Part shown: positions 12,337 to 20,856 of the stretch, piece after piece
Layout of the letters: each line of letters begins with the position of its first letter
How positions within the stretch are numbered: the stretch's first letter is position 1
NCBI GenBank assembly: GCA_032622095.1
Contig: CP136065.1
Location: 150,417,577-150,481,576, forward strand
DNA length: 64,000 nt
Source: Siphonodentalium dalli
Taxonomy: Eukaryota > Mollusca > Scaphopoda > Gadilida > Siphonodentaliidae
Direction: 5' to 3'
Notes under the pieces: model-generated
What the model was told of the DNA's origin: nothing
What the model saw: the letters and a program-made list of their open reading frames with translations, nothing else
Databases searched by the model: none
Program-made: the position numbers and the translations under genes

Positions 12337-12762
12337 TCACAAGAAAAGTTGATAAGGGGTCTTTAGGAACTCAAATCCATCCTCTTGATCCAACTCCCGA
12401 AACACAAGCGAACCCTCGATGGGAGGTGGAAATATACCTTTTGGTATACTCACACCCTTCAATGGGGTTACGTCTAATCTGTACTGCTTCTATTCTCTCC
12501 AAAACACGAGCTTTCTCTGCAGAAGGGTTGCCGCCACCGCAAGTAAGACACCTGTTGTCCCAAGCCATTCGATGTGTTCTGTTTCCTGTCCACTGAACAG
12601 TGTAGGATTGCGAGCCCAAGTTGCATTGACAAAAGTGAATAGTTCAAAGAACTTTTCACCTGTACCGTACACTGAAATGGTCTCCCACACCGCAATGTCC
12701 CTCGGGGCCGATACACGGATGGCTCTGACATAAGATCCGAGATCAGTTTTAGGGTATTCCAT
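12337..12762 (-). pseudogene. Accessory gene A, unknown function, one premature stop
   Basis: A 142-codon frame from an ATG in good context (AUGG) to TGA is interrupted by a single TAG at 12490-12492 (codon 91); the same frame is open on both sides, so one substitution explains the break. The upstream part contains a hydrophobic stretch, GTTGVLLAVAATLLQ, at about residues 68-82 that could span a membrane. The downstream part includes GVSIPKGIFPPP. It lies just inside the left terminal repeat, 45 bp downstream of the shared upstream module, and is followed by the histone-type stem-loop. No homologue was recognised. Gene D at the other end has a similar layout (hydrophobic stretch followed by LQR), so distant paralogy is possible but unproved. 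Confidence 0.65.
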
Positions 12763-12806
12763 CGTGAAGAAAATGATGTACTCTAAATTGGGTTTTGTTA
12801 TATGTA

Positions 12807-12886
12807 AAACGCGCGGACGTCATTGGCGACGTCATTGTGTTTTTCTATCAATTTTCCCGAACGTCATTTCAAATGTGTTTCTTTTT
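12807..12886 (-). promoter_or_regulatory. Shared upstream module, copy 1 (gene A)
   Basis: Reads AAAACGCGCGGACGTC, GGCGACGTCATTG, ATTTTCCCGAACGTC and TGTGTTTCTTTT in that order on the plus strand, that is, gene-distal to the right for gene A. The GCGCGG edge is about 45 bp from the ATG. A CATATAAC TATA-like stretch lies between. The same order and orientation relative to the gene occurs at three other accessory genes. CGACGTCAT resembles a CRE-type site and TTTCCCG an E2F-like site, but factor identity is inference. Confidence 0.75.
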
Positions 12887-12961
12887 GGTGAATTAAGATC
12901 TTCATCGACATTGCCGAAGACGATCATTAAAAAACAGACACTGTTTTTCAACAACATAACT

Positions 12962-12967
12962 TTTATT
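12962..12967 (-). terminator. Poly(A) signal for the structural gene block
   Basis: AATAAA on the minus strand, about 180 nt after the protease stop codon. It is the last signal of the PolB-to-protease block and contrasts with the histone-type end used by the adjacent gene A. Confidence 0.6.
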
Positions 12968-13148
12968 TTTGAATTAAGAATCAACATATTTACAACTGAT
13001 CATGAAATTATCATATTTACAATCAATATCTGGTAATGCAATGAACATAATTTCCATTTGGTAACTCATTTCATCATTAACAATCAACATATTTACAAAA
13101 TTATTATGATTTTAACATGTTTAAACAATTGGTAATGAACACATTTTA

Positions 13149-13679
13149 TCAACACTGAAATTCACAGTAAGTCTTACAAGTTTGTGAAATACATGTTTTA
13201 GGTAATGTTTCTGATTCTTTTCGTAAGTGCTCATAGTTTCTATGAAACCAATCAAATACTTTTCTATCATTTTTGAAGTAGTCACCATCAAAATTCATTT
13301 CAACTAATACCTTTATACCATATCCGCTTTTCAAGAAATGTAAAGCAAATATGCAGTAGATACCACACACGTTTGTACCGTAATGTTGAAACCGCCCAAC
13401 GTTTATTTTACATTCGATCGAATTTCTTTGAATAAATGATTTGATATATTTATCAATAACTGGTATCCCAAACGAATCGAAATATGTTACAATGTTTCCA
13501 TTGAAGAAAATTGCAACCCAGTGTTCTCCTGGTTGTTCTGACGTATGTGTATTTACTATGTATGCTTTTACATGATGAGGTTTCTCGTGTGGTAACTGAT
13601 CTTTTGCACACACCACACCATACAATGAACAGAGGTAGGATGATTTGTCTAGTATATGCTGAAGTTCGCTAGTGTTCAT
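13149..13679 (-). CDS. Adenain-type (Ulp1-like) cysteine protease
   Basis: A 176-residue protein of the adenovirus-protease/Ulp1 (C5/C48) fold expected in Polintons, where it processes virion precursors. The catalytic residues are all visible: His53 in GEHWVA, Asp68 in TYFDSFG, Gln98 in RFQHYG and Cys105 in NVCGIYC, with spacing close to the adenoviral enzyme. The frame is intact with an ATG start and overlaps the end of the upstream gene by 11 nt. It is the last gene of the minus-strand block, followed by an AATAAA. A tail of about 20 residues beyond the catalytic domain is Cys-rich (CISQTCKTYCEFQC). High confidence in family; the role is from family knowledge. Confidence 0.93.
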   Translation of the reverse strand: MNTSELQHILDKSSYLCSLYGVVCAKDQLPHEKPHHVKAYIVNTHTSEQPGEHWVAIFFNGNIVTYFDSFGIPVIDKYIKSFIQRNSIECKINVGRFQHYGTNVCGIYCIFALHFLKSGYGIKVLVEMNFDGDYFKNDRKVFDWFHRNYEHLRKESETLPKTCISQTCKTYCEFQC

Positions 13680-14124
13680 CTTCGTAGTATATTTTTACTT
13701 TTTCACACCACAAGTCAACAAAAACCGAATTAAATTGGTTACAGTTTGCATGAACAACTTCCTTTATATCTTTCCAAAGTTTGAATGCCTCAAATTTCTC
13801 TTGTGGTGTAAATGATTCTATTTCTGGATACCATTGTTCCATAACTCGGTAGATGTTCAATTTAAGTAGTGCTATATCAATGAACATATCTACCCATTGA
13901 ATAGGTGGTGTCCAATGACAAAGTAAATGTCGTGTCTGACTTGGATGATCTATTTTACATCCTTCACAATTGAGTGTCACTTCTTTTGAAATTTGATTTT
14001 GTATTTCATGAACGAAACATTTCTCGAAAGTTTTCCGAACTTTGTCAAGGATAGAAACATATGGAATGAAATCGAGTCCTCCAACTTCCAGTCTCAATTT
14101 TTCCTCCAAATGCAATCCATCCAT
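13669..14124 (-). CDS. Conserved Polinton protein with HPSQ/Cys motif
   Basis: A 151-residue open frame directly after the major capsid gene (4-nt gap) and overlapping the protease by 11 nt. It carries a compact Cys/His cluster, CEGCKIDHPSQTRHLLC, at about residues 53-69 that could bind zinc. The remainder is helical-looking with Trp-rich segments. A short protein with a C-x2-C-x-x-x-HPSQ-type motif beside the capsid genes is something I recognise from other Polinton/adintovirus clusters, but I know of no established function. A virion-assembly or minor structural role is a guess from position. Confidence 0.65.
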   Translation of the reverse strand: MDGLHLEEKLRLEVGGLDFIPYVSILDKVRKTFEKCFVHEIQNQISKEVTLNCEGCKIDHPSQTRHLLCHWTPPIQWVDMFIDIALLKLNIYRVMEQWYPEIESFTPQEKFEAFKLWKDIKEVVHANCNQFNSVFVDLWCEKVKIYYEDEH

Positions 14125-14128
14125 GTTT

Positions 14129-15434
14129 TTAATAATCTGTTATTATTTCTCGCAAACTGTTGATTTCAATTTGCTTATCGAACTCAGCATAGACTATCAC
14201 GTTGATCACTGAAGCTAGAGCTGTAGCAAACTGAAGCTCTAACCTTATGTTACCGGTTTTTATAGGATGCAAATGTCCTTCCTCTGCCCCTTGGTCAGGT
14301 GTGAGGTCGTAACCCCAGAAACAATAACCATTCATGTATTTTTCGAGATTCAAACCAAAGGATTTGTTTTGTCCAAACATACCCGAAGACTGATACAGTG
14401 ATAAATAAGATCTTAGGCATTGTTCTGATTCAAAGTTTGGTTCAAATGGTCGGTTATGGATGGTATGTCCGTCCTGACTAACTTCAAGTTTTTTCAGATT
14501 GAAGTGTTGGAAATGAAATGGGTTCGTTTCAATATCGCCATTCATATCTTTGTTTGATACCAAGCCTATGAAAAGTCTCTTTGGCATTTGTCCTTGAAAA
14601 AGGTGATCTTCAATTTTTGATCTAAGCCCTGCACCAATAGTGAATGTTTTTACTTCAACTCTTCTAATCGGTATTTTTATATTTTTCTGTATTATTGTTT
14701 GGTTCAAGTTATTTGCTACTACTGGCATCAGCGTAATTGTACGAACATTGAAAACTGCCGTTTCAAATACTATTTTTCCGTCGGCCTGACCAATTAAAGA
14801 GAATTTTGGATTCGTTCTATTGAGACGAATTCTTATCTCAATTCCATTTGGTAAGTATTTCTCTTGCAGAAATATATCTGTGTGTAAACGACCACACAAT
14901 TCTACCGTTTTACTACCTACTAAGATTGCTTGGCGAGATTTCAATCCATCATTACCACCAGCTTTAGTGTTTTCGGTGAACTGTTTAGCGGTGTTGGGAT
15001 ACCACATTTCTAGTGCGGCAAGTTGATTTTCTTTACATTCACCAGAATAAGCCAAGAGATTTTCCATGTAGGCTCGATAAGGATAGGTATCTCCGTTTGC
15101 CGTTACAAGTTTGTTATTTAGGTAAATATCGATACTACTGAACATGCTATGGAAAAAGTTGTTAAACAGACGCAATTTCACCAGTACCATCAACCAAGTT
15201 TGTTCCATCTGCTTTTGTGATTTTGAATTTCAGGTACAAATATGATTGATTTACATCTGTCCATTTTTCAGTTTGAGGCGGAATTACAAATTCTATCGGT
15301 GGGGAATTATTCAAAGAGCTAATCGGGTGATGTTCTATCCATTGTGATTCCAACATCGTTGTCATTGTTGGTGGAACATCAGAAGCATCTAACTCGGACT
15401 TGCTGCATTCGCATGATCCATTTTGCATCATCAT
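14129..15434 (-). pseudogene. Major capsid protein (double jelly-roll), one frameshift
   Basis: Two overlapping frames together cover the Polinton major capsid protein, the hexon-like double jelly-roll subunit. The N-terminal 90 codons run 15434 to about 15165. The remaining roughly 345 codons are in another frame from about 15165 to 14129. The break is a single extra base in a T run near 15165-15170. Family signs are the PPIEFVIPPQ start of the first strand, the SYLYLKFKITKADG strand, then the DIYLNNKLVT and TYPYRAYMENLL strands, all in the usual order. An in-frame ATG at 15208 is only a shadow start. Downstream it abuts the HPSQ gene. The frameshift means no full-length capsid protein could be made without correction. 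Confidence 0.85.
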
Positions 15435-15497
15435 GATTAATCAAATATATCGAGAGATCGTTTTGATTTCTTTACAGGCGTTTTAATGGACTTACTT

Positions 15498-15809
15498 CTA
15501 ACTCGTTGAATGATTTTTCAAAGGTCGCGATGATCTGTTTATGCCATTTGGTGTTAATATTTTCTTTATTGTTTCCCTTCCAAAAGATTTCAATGCTTCT
15601 TTACCTTGTTTCAAAAATACTTCTTTTGGACTTTTACCACGATGAATGATATCTTCGACTGCAGCAAGTCCATGCTTGAATACTTGTTGTTTAGCAATCT
15701 GACCAATAGGTTTTAGAAACGGTATTACTGTTCTCATTGCAGATTTGAATAGTGAACCAATTCCATTTCCATACTGTCTAGATACGCCTCTATACACGGG
15801 GATCATCAT
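15498..15809 (-). CDS. Small basic virion-type protein
   Basis: A 103-residue, Lys/Arg-rich protein starting with an MMIPVYRG motif, followed by an amphipathic region (GIGSLFKSAMRTVIPFLKPIG) and a charged helix (KSPKEVFLKQGKEALK). Its ATG overlaps the stop of the preceding gene in an ATGA (15806-15809). A short protein of this type (GGGIGSLF-like amphipathic helix plus basic tail) between the minor and major capsid genes is common in Polintons. An adenovirus pVI- or pX-like role (membrane activity or core packing) is inference from the amphipathic and basic character. Confidence 0.6.
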   Translation of the reverse strand: MMIPVYRGVSRQYGNGIGSLFKSAMRTVIPFLKPIGQIAKQQVFKHGLAAVEDIIHRGKSPKEVFLKQGKEALKSFGRETIKKILTPNGINRSSRPLKNHSTS

Positions 15810-16654
15810 AAATACAAATTACTTCGGCGTCGGAATTGCAACTTTACCATAGACTTTCCACCAATAAACTGAATTGGTTTGCCAGTATCATCAGTTATAT
15901 ATACATTTATGGTATCAAAGCTAGACTTTGATACTGGTACATAATATAAGTTTTTGAATTCATGCTTAATATGTTTACCATCGTGTATTCTTTTACTCTC
16001 GAATGATGTCACTCGTAATATCGGTGCTTCAACATCACTAAGAATGGTATAATCAGCAATGTCAGAATAAACAAACAATTGATTATGCTCCGCATTTAAA
16101 TCCTCTCCATATGGAAATGTTATCGAAGGAGTAGCAAATGTGACAGTGTTTGATTCTGTTCTGTAACCAAGTTTATCCAAAAGAGCTCTGGGGAGTACAA
16201 GACCTACTTTGGTATAACTATTGGTTGAAATTTTAACTCGTTGTTGTGTTTTGGAATATCCGAATTCGAATTTCAGTTCTGGAATCATTCTGCTTACTGT
16301 ACTATCAATTACACCTTGAATTGTATCTGTCAAATGTGATCCACCAGAATATGCTCCTTCTGGTATTTTTAATTCTATACCATTTTCTGGTTTTGAAATT
16401 ACTACATCACTCATTGGTATCTTATTCAAATATTGTAAAATTCTTGGAACAGAAGTTTTTATTTTTATTTTGCAGGCATCTCCAATAATGTTGTATGTTT
16501 CTGATGGTACAATTAGTTCAACCATTGCAACTTCCCAAAGCTCTTTATCAATATGTATGGTTTTTGGTAATTTCACTGTGAAACAACATTGTGAGTTGGC
16601 TGGGTAAAGTGACATTGAACTATCACTCATGAGAGTTATGTAGAATGATTTCAT
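15806..16654 (-). CDS. Probable minor capsid (penton-type) protein
   Basis: A 282-residue intact frame. The opening, FYITLMSDSSMSLYPANSQ, followed by FTVKLPKTIHIDKELWEVAMVELIVP, is the characteristic start of a Polinton structural protein that precedes the small basic protein and major capsid genes. It is predominantly beta-like with a closing basic strand (VKLQFRRRSNLYL). In Polintons the vertex (penton) protein is a single jelly-roll encoded near the major capsid gene; I assign this protein to that role from length and order, not from a structural check. It overlaps both neighbours by 4 nt (ATGA), showing virus-like compression. Confidence 0.7.
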   Translation of the reverse strand: MKSFYITLMSDSSMSLYPANSQCCFTVKLPKTIHIDKELWEVAMVELIVPSETYNIIGDACKIKIKTSVPRILQYLNKIPMSDVVISKPENGIELKIPEGAYSGGSHLTDTIQGVIDSTVSRMIPELKFEFGYSKTQQRVKISTNSYTKVGLVLPRALLDKLGYRTESNTVTFATPSITFPYGEDLNAEHNQLFVYSDIADYTILSDVEAPILRVTSFESKRIHDGKHIKHEFKNLYYVPVSKSSFDTINVYITDDTGKPIQFIGGKSMVKLQFRRRSNLYL

Positions 16655-16908
16655 TTTTTCTCAGTATTTTTCAATAATTTCAGTCCAGGTGTTGGTATAA
16701 TATAACCTAGAGAACTACTTAGAAGAATAAGCCACAATTCTTTGTTTGCGCTCTGGATACTATTGTGTACAATAGATGTAATTATTATGATATAAATAAT
16801 AATTATCTGCGTGAAGTAGGTGACTTGATTCTTAGCAACTTTTTCACCACAGAACTTAAATTGTGATGGTTCATCGAGATTAATTGAATCTGAATGATTT
16901 TGCGACAT
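16651..16908 (-). CDS. Small membrane protein with two helices
   Basis: An 85-residue frame with a hydrophilic N-terminus (about residues 1-30, including FKFCGEKVAKNQ) and two hydrophobic segments at about 33-47 (IIIIYIIIITSIV) and 59-74 (LWLILLSSSLGYIIP). Its stop overlaps the next start by 4 nt and it follows the integrase by 13 nt. The CGEKVAKNQV-TYF-plus-two-helices pattern is something I recognise from other Polinton clusters. Role unknown; a virion membrane or scaffold function is only a guess. Confidence 0.7.
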   Translation of the reverse strand: MSQNHSDSINLDEPSQFKFCGEKVAKNQVTYFTQIIIIYIIIITSIVHNSIQSANKELWLILLSSSLGYIIPTPGLKLLKNTEKK

Positions 16909-16921
16909 GATATATTCTGTT

Positions 16922-18091
16922 TTATACTAAATTTGAAGCTGGGATCCAACTGTCAAACTTGTTTGGATATCCAAGCCAATGAACTTTAATTTCTGTTACT
17001 GTTTTACCACCCACTCTTCTCGTTCTTTTATCAATAACTGATTCTATTTCATACACCTTACTGTCTTTTATATGCTGGATTTCATGTTTGTAGAATGATC
17101 CATCAATCTCTTCACCATCAATATCAGAAACTTTGTATGTTATTAGATTAGTTTTACAAATTTTATCAACTTTGAAAATTTCACGAGTCCAGTTTGGTAA
17201 ATAACCCTTTTCAAATGTTCTTTTGGTTTTATTGATACGAACCAAGTCACCCACTTTCAGTGTAGATATTCCTTTTTTATTCCCTGTTCCATATAGATTT
17301 TTGGAAATTTCAGCTTCAGTTTTCAAAGTAACTTCCGACGGTTTCGATATTATGCTACGGTGATAACTATTGTTGTAAGAATCGACTAGGGGCTGTAAAC
17401 CATCAATATATCTTGAAGTTTTATTGTGTGTGAAATACTTCCACATACGAGTTTTTAAAGTTCTTTGAAATCGCTCAACTATACTTGATTTAGTCTCTGG
17501 ATTCTCAGTTGTGAAGAAATGAATGTTTTCTGATCGCAGAAATTTCAAAAACTTTTCATTTTTGAATTCAGAACCTTTATCAGCTTCAAACGATTTTTGT
17601 TGACGTTTTGAAGATTTCAAAATTTTCCTGAATGATTCGATCAAAGTTTGTCCAGATTTATCGTGGATTGGCAGTACCCACGCAAATTTTGAAAAAACGT
17701 CTATCACACACAACAGATATCTGTAATTATCATTATGTTTTTTCAAATTCTGAAGATCAGCTAAATCTGCCGGCCATTGAATATCAATCCCCGCTACAAC
17801 AGTCTTTCTACGTTGGAATTTTCGAATTATTGGTTTGTGTAAAGTATATGTCGACTGGCCTTGCAACCATTTCTTCACATCTATGAGTTTTATTTTTTTA
17901 TTCTGCTTGTTCGCTTCATCAAAAAGCTTCTTTACACCGCCATAACTTCCAACTTTCTTCGGGTTATAGAACATTTTAGATAACTGTTCATCTAGTATGG
18001 ATCCCATTGTGTTTTTTTCTGTTTTAATACCCTTTGGTGTCAACCTATCTGCTATTTTAGTTTTTGAATGTCTTGCTTTTATACCTTTCAT
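16922..18091 (-). CDS. Polinton integrase with C-terminal chromodomain
   Basis: A 389-residue retroviral-type DDE integrase that would join the element ends to chromosomal DNA and make the short target duplication. Catalytic residues are Asp109 (WPADLADL), Asp171 (EADKGSEF) and Glu206 (IVERFQRTLK), with 34 residues between the last two, close to the usual D-D-35-E spacing. The last 43 residues (from YEIESVIDKR to SWIPASNL) form a chromodomain with the HWLGYP and WIPASN signatures, expected to bind modified histone tails and bias insertion. The ATG start is well placed and the frame is intact, so this is one of the best-preserved genes. It follows the broken conserved gene at 18127-18730. Confidence 0.95.
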   Translation of the reverse strand: MKGIKARHSKTKIADRLTPKGIKTEKNTMGSILDEQLSKMFYNPKKVGSYGGVKKLFDEANKQNKKIKLIDVKKWLQGQSTYTLHKPIIRKFQRRKTVVAGIDIQWPADLADLQNLKKHNDNYRYLLCVIDVFSKFAWVLPIHDKSGQTLIESFRKILKSSKRQQKSFEADKGSEFKNEKFLKFLRSENIHFFTTENPETKSSIVERFQRTLKTRMWKYFTHNKTSRYIDGLQPLVDSYNNSYHRSIISKPSEVTLKTEAEISKNLYGTGNKKGISTLKVGDLVRINKTKRTFEKGYLPNWTREIFKVDKICKTNLITYKVSDIDGEEIDGSFYKHEIQHIKDSKVYEIESVIDKRTRRVGGKTVTEIKVHWLGYPNKFDSWIPASNLV

Positions 18092-18126
18092 TGGTGTGAA
18101 TCGATGAGAATCAAATCGTTTTGGTG

Positions 18127-18730
18127 TTATGCATTGTACCGGAGTTCAAAATCATCATCTGAATTATCTTTCAAATGTTTTTTAATCCAAAGCCAGCGGT
18201 TTCTGTTCCCTACATAATCTTGAGGTACATTAAGCTAGCTCAATCCTTGTGAAAAGGTTTGCCAGCCTGTTGGTTCGAAACCTTTCTTTGTCGTACAATA
18301 TCATTGAGGAGATCAACAATATTTGATCCTCTAATAACTTTTTCACCATATGTTAATTGTCCATGTTCATTAAACTTCATTTGTGGATGTTTTGAAATCA
18401 GTTGTAAAAGTTGTTCAGCTTTTTTCTCATCTTTAACGGAATACTTTCTAGCACATCCCTATGATGATGATTAAATGGTTGTTCTGTTTTCGGGGCTGAA
18501 ATAGCTCTAACTGATTTTTGAGAAGTTTTCAATTTGTGCAAAGTTGTACCATATAATTGAACCTTCTCAGATTCTGACAAATTTTGATCAGAAACTGAAT
18601 TCAAATCTCTGCTTAGTTTTTAAATATTCGTAATTTCAGGATTAGGTGGTAATTTCGGATTAGTTAGACTCATTCTCCATTTTTTAATGTCATCCAACAT
18701 TTTGAAGGGAACAGCGACCATTTTCTTCAT
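18127..18730 (-). pseudogene. Conserved Polinton small gene, broken
   Basis: Reading from an ATG at 18730, the frame meets an in-frame TAA at 18620-18622, then continues open through SESEKVQLYGTTLHKL until it drifts into another frame near 18440. The best continuation contains GSNIVDLLNDIVRQRK, then FHKD and a stop near 18240. A further frame holds NVPQDYVGNRNRWLWIKKHL to a stop at 18127. The motif order (EKVxLY, then a GSNIVDLxNDxxRxRK block, then a VPQDxVGN block) matches a gene I recognise upstream of the integrase in many Polintons and adintoviruses. It thus has one stop and about two indels. Function in the family is unclear. Confidence 0.7.
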
Positions 18731-18732
18731 GT

Positions 18733-19074
18733 TTAACCGCGAAGTATTCCAGCGAGTGCTTTACCAAGCAACGGTGCTAGCATAAGAAGTGGTAAAACAC
18801 CTCCTTTCTGGTTTAAAATTAGTTTTTTTCGTTTCAAAGATGTTGATTTACTTGCAAGTTCTCTCAGATGTCTACACCTCGGACGAAGTTTGCGCTTCTG
18901 AGCTTCTGTTAGTTTTACATTGCCTTTTAAAATATTTTTACAGCATTCTGACATGCAATCAATCACTCTCTTTGGGGAATCTTTTATCATTTTTTTCCGA
19001 AAATGAGTTGGTGCCTGACTCATAGCAATTACAAAACTACCATATTTTTTAATCAGTGGAGTTTTTTTCACCAT
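18733..19074 (-). CDS. Basic GG-motif virion/core-type protein 1
   Basis: A 113-residue, strongly basic protein ending two bases before the next gene. A central helix (CKNILKGNVKLTEAQKRKLR) leads to a Lys-rich turn and then QKGGVLPLLMLAPLLGKALAGIL, a glycine-glycine turn followed by a hydrophobic tail. This arrangement (ILKGNVxL-xxAQKRKL, then KGG and hydrophobic Ala/Leu tail) is a recurrent Polinton/adintovirus small protein and recalls adenoviral core peptides with a GG cleavage-like site. DNA condensation or membrane penetration is inference. The neighbouring 19111-19536 protein is a diverged paralogue. Confidence 0.7.
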   Translation of the reverse strand: MVKKTPLIKKYGSFVIAMSQAPTHFRKKMIKDSPKRVIDCMSECCKNILKGNVKLTEAQKRKLRPRCRHLRELASKSTSLKRKKLILNQKGGVLPLLMLAPLLGKALAGILRG

Positions 19075-19110
19075 CTTTACTCTTCAACAGTTGAATGTCA
19101 AATGACTGAA

Positions 19111-19536
19111 TTACTTTTTACTTTTACGTGGTTGAAATCTAGCAAATGTAGAATTTAATCCAGTAGAATTTACTCTAGCTGGAGTAGTTCGCTGTGCAAT
19201 TGTAGAATTTACTCTGACTGGACTAGCTCGCTGTGCAATCGTAGAATTTACTCGAGTATCATTTACTCTGTTTGATCTAACTCGTGCAATTGATTTATTT
19301 TCTTTTTGTCTGAGAAGACTTCTGATCAAAACTCCACCGAGAAAACCACCTCCACCAGTTTTTAAAAGTATTTTCTTTTTTGAATCGATATGAGTTCTAC
19401 TGTCAGCTATTTTCTTCAGCTCTTTTTTGTGTTTTTGCAGGAATGTTCGTGTCTGCTTTGGAAGCTTTAAGTGATCATCAAGTATTAATTTAGCGATAGT
19501 CGAAAATACACTCAAGACTGCTTCATGCGACTCCAT
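19111..19536 (-). CDS. Basic GG-motif protein 2 with NSTIAQR repeats
   Basis: A frame of 141 residues if it starts at the ATG at 19536 (MESHEA); 10 more codons are open upstream but without ATG. Residues up to about 90 parallel the neighbouring 113-residue protein: a helical region, LQKHKKELKKIADS, a Lys cluster and then a TGGGGFLGG turn with hydrophobic residues. The C-terminal third differs: a basic tail with two near-identical copies of RVNSTIAQR plus partial copies (RVNDT, RVNSTG, LNSTFARF). This looks like gene duplication followed by internal tandem expansion. Highly basic, so probably nucleic-acid associated; function not established. Confidence 0.7.
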   Translation of the reverse strand: MESHEAVLSVFSTIAKLILDDHLKLPKQTRTFLQKHKKELKKIADSRTHIDSKKKILLKTGGGGFLGGVLIRSLLRQKENKSIARVRSNRVNDTRVNSTIAQRASPVRVNSTIAQRTTPARVNSTGLNSTFARFQPRKSKK

Positions 19537-19572
19537 GATTGAAAATGAAATATTATGTTGATACACTTATCT

Positions 19573-20856
19573 TTATACCGATGAATATATTACCGCACCT
19601 CGATCGTCATTTGTGAGCCAGCGATGGAAAATATCAGTTCTAAGTCTCAACGATTCATCCGTTTTTGGGTGAAAATCGAGTAGTAAATAACCATGATTGG
19701 TTGAAGTTGCATCACCATATGCTTGCATTAAATGAGGTATTTGCATTTGAGAGGCAAGAATTTTTATTTGGCCTTTATCACGCACACTTTGAAATAATAC
19801 CATGTAATGTGCATTCAAACTCAAAGTTCTACTCGCTTTAGAATTCTGAAACATGTTTTGGGTTATGTAAATAACAGACGTATTTCTTTGATGTCCTTTT
19901 CTTGTAAACCACAACATAATTTTTTCTTCATCTTTATCACCTAACATGTCATCAAAAACGACGAGGTGCGGTAAGTCTGTGTCATCGACAAGTTCATTGT
20001 CATCATCCGGTATTCCATTTATAAATTGAATATTGTGAAATTCTTGCATCTGACTATAGGTATTTTGCCATTCTTTGTAACACCAAATGACTTTGTATGG
20101 AACAGGTTTGAACAAATCATCTTTATATTCGATTAATTTCTTAACAAAATCTGTTTTACCACAACCACTTGGTCCCGATATGAAAATGTTACAGGGATGT
20201 TTGAACAACAATGATTCGTCCATCTTTACCCTGAGACAGATCATGTAAGACTGATTAGGATTGTTCGGAATCAACCTTTTTTTTATTTTTAATGAAGAGT
20301 CACCATAACTCCAGATTATTCCAAATGTCCATATGCGTTCATTATCTAAGTCTGAAATAGGTCTAGTGGTTTTTACAATATAATCCAAAGACACTTTTTC
20401 TTCAAATAACTTTTCAGCAGTGAAAATTGTACATGGTTCTCGGAGAATAATGTATCCATATATTCTCGTCACCTCTTCGAATTTCAAAGTTTTTTCATTG
20501 AGAATCCTGTCTTGATATTCAGCAAAACGAATAAAATTATTTTCAACTAATTCACGAATTTCGTTTATTTTGTTTTTAGGATCACCATGAAATATCCAAT
20601 AATCTGAAAACAGTTGATCCAATATATCCATTAAGAAATCAGTTTCAAATTCTGATCTCTCAATCAAACATCTCAGTCGACTCTGCCCCTCAGAGAAATG
20701 TCCGTTCAGCAAAGTCTGCACTATAATTTTACTTTCCCTCAAAAACCAAGCTTGCTTAAGTTCTTGTTTGATTTCTTGATCCATTTTTGACATTTCGATC
20801 AAATTATTATAAATTTTCAAAAGCATCTCTGCTGGTAACACATCAATTCCATCCAT
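19573..20856 (-). CDS. Packaging ATPase (FtsK/A32-like) with long N-terminal extension
   Basis: From the ATG at 20856 the protein is about 427 residues; a GTG 25 codons upstream is open but lies deep in PolB, so I reject it. The C-terminal half holds the genome-packaging ATPase domain: Walker A GPSGCGKT at about residues 228-235, Walker B LVVFDD at about 298-303, and an ITQNMF sensor-like segment at about 331-336. The N-terminal 200 residues are an extra, mostly helical domain opening with DVLPAEMLLKIYNNL, which resembles the first helices of an F-box. Polinton ATPases I know usually begin close to the Walker A region, so this extension is unusual. The start overlaps the end of PolB by 14 nt. 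The frame is intact. Confidence 0.9.
   Translation of the reverse strand: MDGIDVLPAEMLLKIYNNLIEMSKMDQEIKQELKQAWFLRESKIIVQTLLNGHFSEGQSRLRCLIERSEFETDFLMDILDQLFSDYWIFHGDPKNKINEIRELVENNFIRFAEYQDRILNEKTLKFEEVTRIYGYIILREPCTIFTAEKLFEEKVSLDYIVKTTRPISDLDNERIWTFGIIWSYGDSSLKIKKRLIPNNPNQSYMICLRVKMDESLLFKHPCNIFISGPSGCGKTDFVKKLIEYKDDLFKPVPYKVIWCYKEWQNTYSQMQEFHNIQFINGIPDDDNELVDDTDLPHLVVFDDMLGDKDEEKIMLWFTRKGHQRNTSVIYITQNMFQNSKASRTLSLNAHYMVLFQSVRDKGQIKILASQMQIPHLMQAYGDATSTNHGYLLLDFHPKTDESLRLRTDIFHRWLTNDDRGAVIYSSV

Noticed and set aside
12371-12619. Alternative frame over gene A
   Set aside because: I first read gene A as having two frameshifts through this frame. The original frame resumes after a single TAG and runs to a stop placed 13 nt before the stem-loop, which is simpler.
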